Shown piece after piece: positions 62,286 through 64,000 of a DNA stretch of 64,000 nucleotides (the first letter of the stretch is position 1; every line of letters starts with the position of its first letter). This DNA comes from Escarpia spicata (Eukaryota; Annelida; Polychaeta; Sabellida; Siboglinidae): contig OZ023210.1 of assembly GCA_963995525.1 (NCBI GenBank), positions 351,001 through 415,000 on the forward strand, given 5' to 3'. The position numbers and the translations under genes are program-made. The notes under the pieces are model-generated. The model worked only from the letters and a program-made list of their open reading frames with translations. It did not search any database and was not told the DNA's origin.

Positions 62286-62656
62286 TGTGTGTGTGTGCGT
62301 GTGTGTGTGTGCGTGTGTGCGTCTGAGCGTGCGTCCGTGCGTGTATGTGTACGTTTGCATGCTTGCATTGATATGTACGTGCCTACATAGGTAATACGGC
62401 TACTTGCATGGATATAATGCATGATATTATGCTACATGGTTCTAGGCACTTTGATGAATCGTCCGCCCATACCTATGACTCCGTGGTGTTTAAGCTTCCT
62501 GGTAGAAGCTTCCGAAAATGTTGAGGATTCGCCGTCGTGGAAGATCCATAGGATTTGGGTGGCGCCTTTCCTCGGACTCGACTTGAATATCTTCTCAGCC
62601 GTCTACAGAAGAATAACTCGTAATCATATAATCATACCACACGTAGCACTGGCGCT

Positions 62657-62718
<62 letters not shown>

Positions 62719-62844
62719 GCACGCACGTAAACAAATAAACACACACGCGCGTGCCACATACACACACACACACACAGAGAGAGACCGAGAAAGAGAGAGA
62801 GAGGGGGGAGGGAGGGAGGGAGGGAGGGAGGGAGGGAGGGAAGG

Positions 62845-62905
<61 letters not shown>

Positions 62906-63687
62906 TACAGACAGACAGACAGACAGACACATACACACACAAACCGTCTAAGTGTCTGTGAAACAAGCATCAATACGAGGGAGTAGTATATTTTCTCTTC
63001 GAGCATTTAGAGTAAGAGTGTCTGTCTAATGAATGTACAATGTACTTCAGACATCATTTACAGCTTTCAATTATGAGAAATTGTATCGTTGTCATTGAAG
63101 AATCACATCGATGTTTAGATTAACATGAAATGAATCCGATTGAATGAGGTTGTACAAGAACTGCGACAAACCTGGAGGGCCGATTTTAAGACGGTGTCGT
63201 TTCTGCCCGATGTTCCCAGCTCGAGGTCGCGTAGTTTGTCGTCGACGTTACACGTGTGGACTGTGTCCGAGTCGCCGCTGATACCGTCAAACTCGACCAT
63301 GCTGCCGACGCCGAATGAGACGACAGCCAGCCTCGTGTAGTGCTCGTGGAGGATGAGCAGGCGACAGAGCGTGAGGTAGTCGATGAGCGTCCTCATCGTG
63401 TACTTCGTCGTGTCAAAAGACTTGAGCGGTATGCTCTCGGAGCGGTCGATGAGAAAGATGACGTCCGTCATTTGGGAGCGACTGAAGGCCGCGTTGACAG
63501 CACTCACCTTGGCAGCCGCGTCTCTCGGGTCGAACCGACACACGGTCGACTCACTGAGACCAGCATCAGCTCCAGTCCGGTGTGTAGTTCCTCTTGTCGT
63601 GCTCACTTCGCTTTCCGTTGTCGTGCTCGTAACTGAGGTGCAACATACCAATACACCTAGAACGTATATTAAACGTAATATTGTCAT
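47599..63687 (-). CDS. Type I membrane protein with von Willebrand factor A domain, 8 exons
   Basis: Eight exons (63687-63172, 62602-62473, 61828-61667, 52636-52508, 51364-51241, 50685-50549, 50002-49889, 47750-47599) join in a continuous 487-residue frame with GT/AG introns of matching phase at all seven junctions. Residues 1-22 form a signal peptide (MTILRLIYVLGVLVCCTSVT). Residues 75 to about 262 are a vWFA domain: strand VIFLI with the metal-site motif DRSES at 81-85, LAVVSFG near 120, NDT near 163-165, the WIFHDGES strand-loop with Asp195, and GVIVFSACVG at 213-221. Residues 270-312 are Cys-rich (CASCPGTKRCVC). Residues 321-342 are a Val/Ile/Leu transmembrane helix followed by RRIVLRR, a stop-transfer signal. 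About 145 cytoplasmic residues follow, ending VFEYDVSD. The family suggests a divalent-cation-dependent adhesion or ligand-binding receptor; the specific role is unknown. I do not recognise a named orthologue. Confidence 0.85.
47755..49880 (-). repeat. 59-bp minisatellite copying the exon 8 acceptor, about 35 copies
   Basis: On the minus strand each unit contains cttgtgcgcgcag|tgtcctat, matching the true exon 8 acceptor and start cttgtgcccgcag|TATTCTGT. It fills intron 7 almost completely; the right edge lies about 20 bp from the exon 7 donor. The period (59) is not divisible by three, yet all three minus frames are stop-free. Confidence 0.95.
49881..50164. other. Exon 7 and short intronic spacer
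   Basis: Apart from exon 7 (49889-50002), nothing further recognised. Confidence 0.5.
49889..50002 (-). CDS. vWFA gene exon 7, cytoplasmic
   Basis: Acceptor cttctcgttgtag, donor AAGTCAG|GTAAGT. Encodes EQKDIYIVPMQHATVHRGVE and a polar stretch. Confidence 0.8.
50165..50548 (-). repeat. 35/36-bp minisatellite copying the exon 6 donor, about 11 copies
   Basis: On the minus strand the exon 6 end and donor TTCAGCAGAAGG|GTAAATAACTC is followed by units reading tccagcagacgg|gtaaataactcc. Almost every unit keeps GTAAATAACT, so a series of decoy donors follows the real one. Confidence 0.92.
50549..50685 (-). CDS. vWFA gene exon 6, cytoplasmic
   Basis: Acceptor gatgttgcag, donor AGAAGG|GTAAAT. Encodes PPEIAPRVVPRKQRDGWSGS and DDDGGKSDYYNVSLGHPSHE. 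Its Tyr pair in an acidic context could be a kinase site (inference). Confidence 0.8.
50740..51081 (-). mobile_element. Possible tRNA-derived SINE
   Basis: In intron 5. The minus strand from 51071 resembles a tRNA-type RNA polymerase III promoter: gtggagtaatagtgagaacg near the A-box position and gggtgcaaatcc (51016-51005) near the B-box, 45-50 bp apart, followed by an unrelated body. The B-box fit to GGTTCGANTCC is imperfect. A SINE relic is plausible but unproven. Confidence 0.35.
51241..51364 (-). CDS. vWFA gene exon 5, transmembrane helix
   Basis: Acceptor tacatttacag. Encodes DIDVIDTR, then about 22 hydrophobic residues and CRRIVLRRCHGN. The donor CAA|GTAGGT is chosen because it alone keeps the frame into exon 6; a nearby ATG|GTAACA would lead to an early stop. 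Confidence 0.8.
51395..52190 (+). repeat. 34-bp then ~12-bp minisatellite rich in gtccacc
   Basis: The left part (51395-51720) has 34-bp units around acacgcccaccctgtcaagt. The right part (51720-52190) degenerates to cctcacaggtccac words. It lies in intron 4 of the vWFA gene and is not an obvious copy of a splice junction. Confidence 0.9.
52508..52636 (-). CDS. vWFA gene exon 4, Cys-rich
   Basis: Acceptor gtacgtttcag, donor GCGCAG|GTGAGT. Five cysteines in 22 residues; fold not recognised. The phase joins exon 3 across a 9-kb intron. Confidence 0.8.
52800..52925 (+). repeat. Dispersed repeat, copy 1
   Basis: About 120 bp (including tagtgttgttttatttggaa and atgaactggg) is clearly related to 57308-57435. 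Class unknown. Confidence 0.6.
52926..53370. other. Intronic sequence, possible dispersed-repeat fragment
   Basis: Contains ggctcgtagccagggggttc (52988-53007), a word I associate with dispersed repeats of marine animals, followed by paired cgtgaactcc / ttcacg-type words. No gene. Confidence 0.4.
53371..56508 (+). repeat. 98-bp satellite, about 32 copies
   Basis: Very homogeneous 98-bp units around tatcatgttaaatgctagtg, ggtgaaaggggtgacaatga and acacgagcacagatacagtg. It lies in intron 3 of the vWFA gene. Read on the gene's strand each unit contains tttgttctttaatcag, an acceptor-like polypyrimidine-AG word, but this is not a copy of either flanking junction. Confidence 0.97.
56509..58050. other. 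Intronic sequence with dispersed repeat copy 2
   Basis: 57308-57435 is related to 52800-52925. An open frame at 57000-57488 overlaps it and has no recognisable domain, so I do not call it a gene. The short word ggggcaaagt recurs (57470, 57810, 57842). Confidence 0.45.
58111..58344 (+). pseudogene. LINE ORF2 C-terminal fragment
   Basis: Reads LRSADLHLLVVPRYNLEGYD, RRAFSVSGHTLWNALPINVR, then FKICLKTVLFKQAYF before TGA at 58342. The order 'LxVPR...RAFS...LWNxLP.xxR...FKxxLKTxLF' is the characteristic end of CR1/L2/jockey-type reverse transcriptase proteins. Only this end is present (5' truncation). Confidence 0.85.
58378..59674 (-). mobile_element. Tc1-family DNA transposon, 1,297 bp, complete ends
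   Basis: Perfect 24-bp terminal inverted repeats (cagtcatttgcaaaagttta at the left, its complement at the right), flanked by TA at 58376-58377 and 59675-59676, the standard target duplication. It contains one transposase frame on the minus strand. The left end has an additional internal palindrome (16-bp arms, 58387-58402 and 58408-58423). Inserted in a LINE 3' UTR. Confidence 0.93.
58557..59606 (-). pseudogene. Tc1 transposase with one in-frame stop
   Basis: The frame runs from about 59576 (MGKKSSLTEV) to 58557 and is interrupted only by TAA at 59132-59130, right after HRHWTLAQWK and before VLFSDEST. The N-terminal half has the paired-like helix-turn-helix domain (SKTAVHNAIVKF, SGRPRKTT). 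The C-terminal half has the catalytic triad Asp in FSDES, Asp in SMQDGAPCH and Glu in NPIENLW, the last two separated by 34 residues (DD34E). No frameshift, so the copy is recent, but no full-length transposase can be made unless the stop is read through. Confidence 0.9.
59915..60012 (+). repeat. 33-bp tail repeat of the LINE, 3 copies
   Basis: Units ggagatacggcgctatagaa with cctggtccc; the same unit is amplified to about 48 copies at 8690-10280. Confidence 0.85.
60230..60600 (+). pseudogene. N-terminal fragment of a pogo/Tigger-like transposase
   Basis: Starts MVRTYKRTSTQQVWSGVSM, continues TTLRRRVKCATSRM, KGLGRHKSVFSAEEEQQMCD, and after at least two frame changes LDLRRLAFQFAEKNDIPHLF. This follows the Pipsqueak-type helix-turn-helix and following region of pogo/Tigger and jerky-like proteins. 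A stop at about 60403 and frameshifts make it a relic; the DDE domain is absent. Confidence 0.6.
60628..60800 (+). repeat. 16-bp minisatellite, about 11 copies
   Basis: Unit aatacttgattcacgt, switching to aatacttgattcacat in the right half. Confidence 0.95.
60801..61660. other. Intronic sequence without genes
   Basis: Nothing recognised; ggggcaaagt-like words recur near 60925-60940 as in the 57-58 kb region, suggesting shared dispersed repeat material. Confidence 0.4.
61667..61828 (-). CDS. vWFA gene exon 3
   Basis: Acceptor ccttttgcag, donor GGCG|GTAGGT. Completes the vWFA fold with VFSACVGREGIGWMNTVAKE and HVQSFATDTDHY, ending in a charged helix. Confidence 0.85.
61861..62230. other. Intron 2 of the vWFA gene
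   Basis: AT-rich, no further features apart from the GT tract to its right. Confidence 0.5.
62238..62330 (+). repeat. (GT)n microsatellite
   Basis: Mostly pure GT to about 62282, then interrupted by gcgt words; intron 2 of the vWFA gene. Confidence 0.95.
62473..62602 (-). CDS. vWFA gene exon 2
   Basis: Acceptor ttcttctgtag, donor GTCATAG|GTATGG. 43 codons plus one base, encoding TAEKIFKSSPRKGATQILWI, FHDGES and KLKHHGVI. Confidence 0.85.
62658..62940 (+). repeat. Compound microsatellite (CA)n, (GGGA)n, (GACA)n
   Basis: CA at 62658-62715, gaga and ggga runs at about 62775-62842, gaca at about 62845-62930. It fills much of intron 1 of the vWFA gene. Confidence 0.95.
63172..63687 (-). CDS. 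vWFA gene exon 1
   Basis: Start ATG 63687-63685. Signal peptide, Ser/Thr-rich linker, then the first half of the vWFA domain with DRSES. Donor CTCCAG|GTTTGT, phase 0, 172 codons. Confidence 0.85.
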
Positions 63688-63715
63688 TGTCGCAGTAATG
63701 TTGATTTATGTGACG

Positions 63716-63905
63716 CGTGTCCTCGCCGTGGTCCGTGGTTTACAAGTCCCAGTTTACAAGTATAGCCGTATCTTCGCCGTGGTCCTTGATTCACAAGTTC
63801 CAGTTTACAACTACAACCGTGTCCTCGCCTTGGTCATTGGATCACAAGTCCCAGTTTACAAGTACAACCGTGCCATTCACGTGGTGCCTAATTTACAAGT
63901 TAAAC
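63716..63905 (+). repeat. 51-bp repeat upstream of the vWFA start, 3.6 copies
   Basis: Units start at 63716, 63767 and 63818 with a partial one at 63869, built around cgtgtcctcgccgtggtc and acaagtcccagtttacaag. It lies 30-220 bp upstream of the ATG, so in the 5' UTR or promoter. No TATA box or other promoter element is convincingly seen. Confidence 0.85.
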
Positions 63906-64000
63906 TGTAGAAGAAACTGCCACTAATATGTGTTACAAATCACTCCACGTCGATCGACAGCACCGTTATACTCTCACAGTTCAACTAACACAAGTTAGAA

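Noticed and set aside
62624..63006. Leu/Ser/Cys-rich minus-strand frames
   Set aside because: Translations of compound microsatellites in vWFA intron 1.
63140..63910. Plus-strand open frames opposite vWFA exon 1
   Set aside because: Shadows of the GC-rich coding exon; the minus strand has signal peptide, vWFA motifs and correct splice sites.

Overview
The window is eukaryotic genomic DNA, almost certainly from a marine invertebrate animal. It has split genes with canonical GT/AG introns, decayed hAT, Tc1 and pogo-like DNA transposons, non-LTR (LINE) 3' ends and a remarkable density of minisatellites, which fill roughly half of the 64 kb. My best guess at the organism is a cephalochordate (amphioxus). 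I recall minisatellites that span exon-intron boundaries being described there under the name mirages, and this window is full of them. That attribution is from memory and unchecked. Nothing bacterial is present: no operons, no CRISPR, no phage.

Layout. 0.2-1.8 kb: dead hAT transposase (minus). 3.25-35.86 kb: the 3' part of an unidentified plus-strand gene, rebuilt from five phase-matched exons (3254-3339, 4817-4913, 15098-15188, 34769-34891, 35483-35858), possibly with an alternative last exon at 38192-38306. Its second intron holds a possible 9.1 kb element bounded by 29-bp inverted repeats and a LINE 3' end whose 33-bp tail repeat has expanded to about 48 copies. Its third intron is almost wholly one 19.1 kb array of a 45-bp unit with 6.3 kb higher-order duplication. 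35.9-44.4 kb: about ten different minisatellites with a few coding-like islands between them. 44.4-45.1 kb: a LINE 3' remnant with a tetranucleotide tail.

45.7-46.5 kb: two exons of a divergent profilin (minus), whose C-terminus reads into an 80-bp array. 47.6-63.7 kb: a complete eight-exon minus-strand gene for a 487-residue type I membrane protein: signal peptide, von Willebrand factor A domain with a DxSxS metal site, short Cys-rich stretch, one transmembrane helix and a cytoplasmic tail of about 145 residues. All seven introns are phase-consistent. Intron 3 carries a 98-bp satellite (about 32 copies), a LINE 3' end interrupted by a Tc1 element with a single in-frame stop, and a pogo-like fragment.

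Main observation. At least nine splice junctions in the three genes, on both strands and at both donors and acceptors, are the seed or terminal unit of an adjoining tandem repeat, so each array carries serial copies of the real splice site. In one case (36-bp unit after exon 4817-4913) the decoy donors are in frame and open, so length-variable isoforms are possible. In others, decoy use would hit a stop or shift frame.

Most long open frames in the window are by-products of repeat units that lack stop codons and are not genes.
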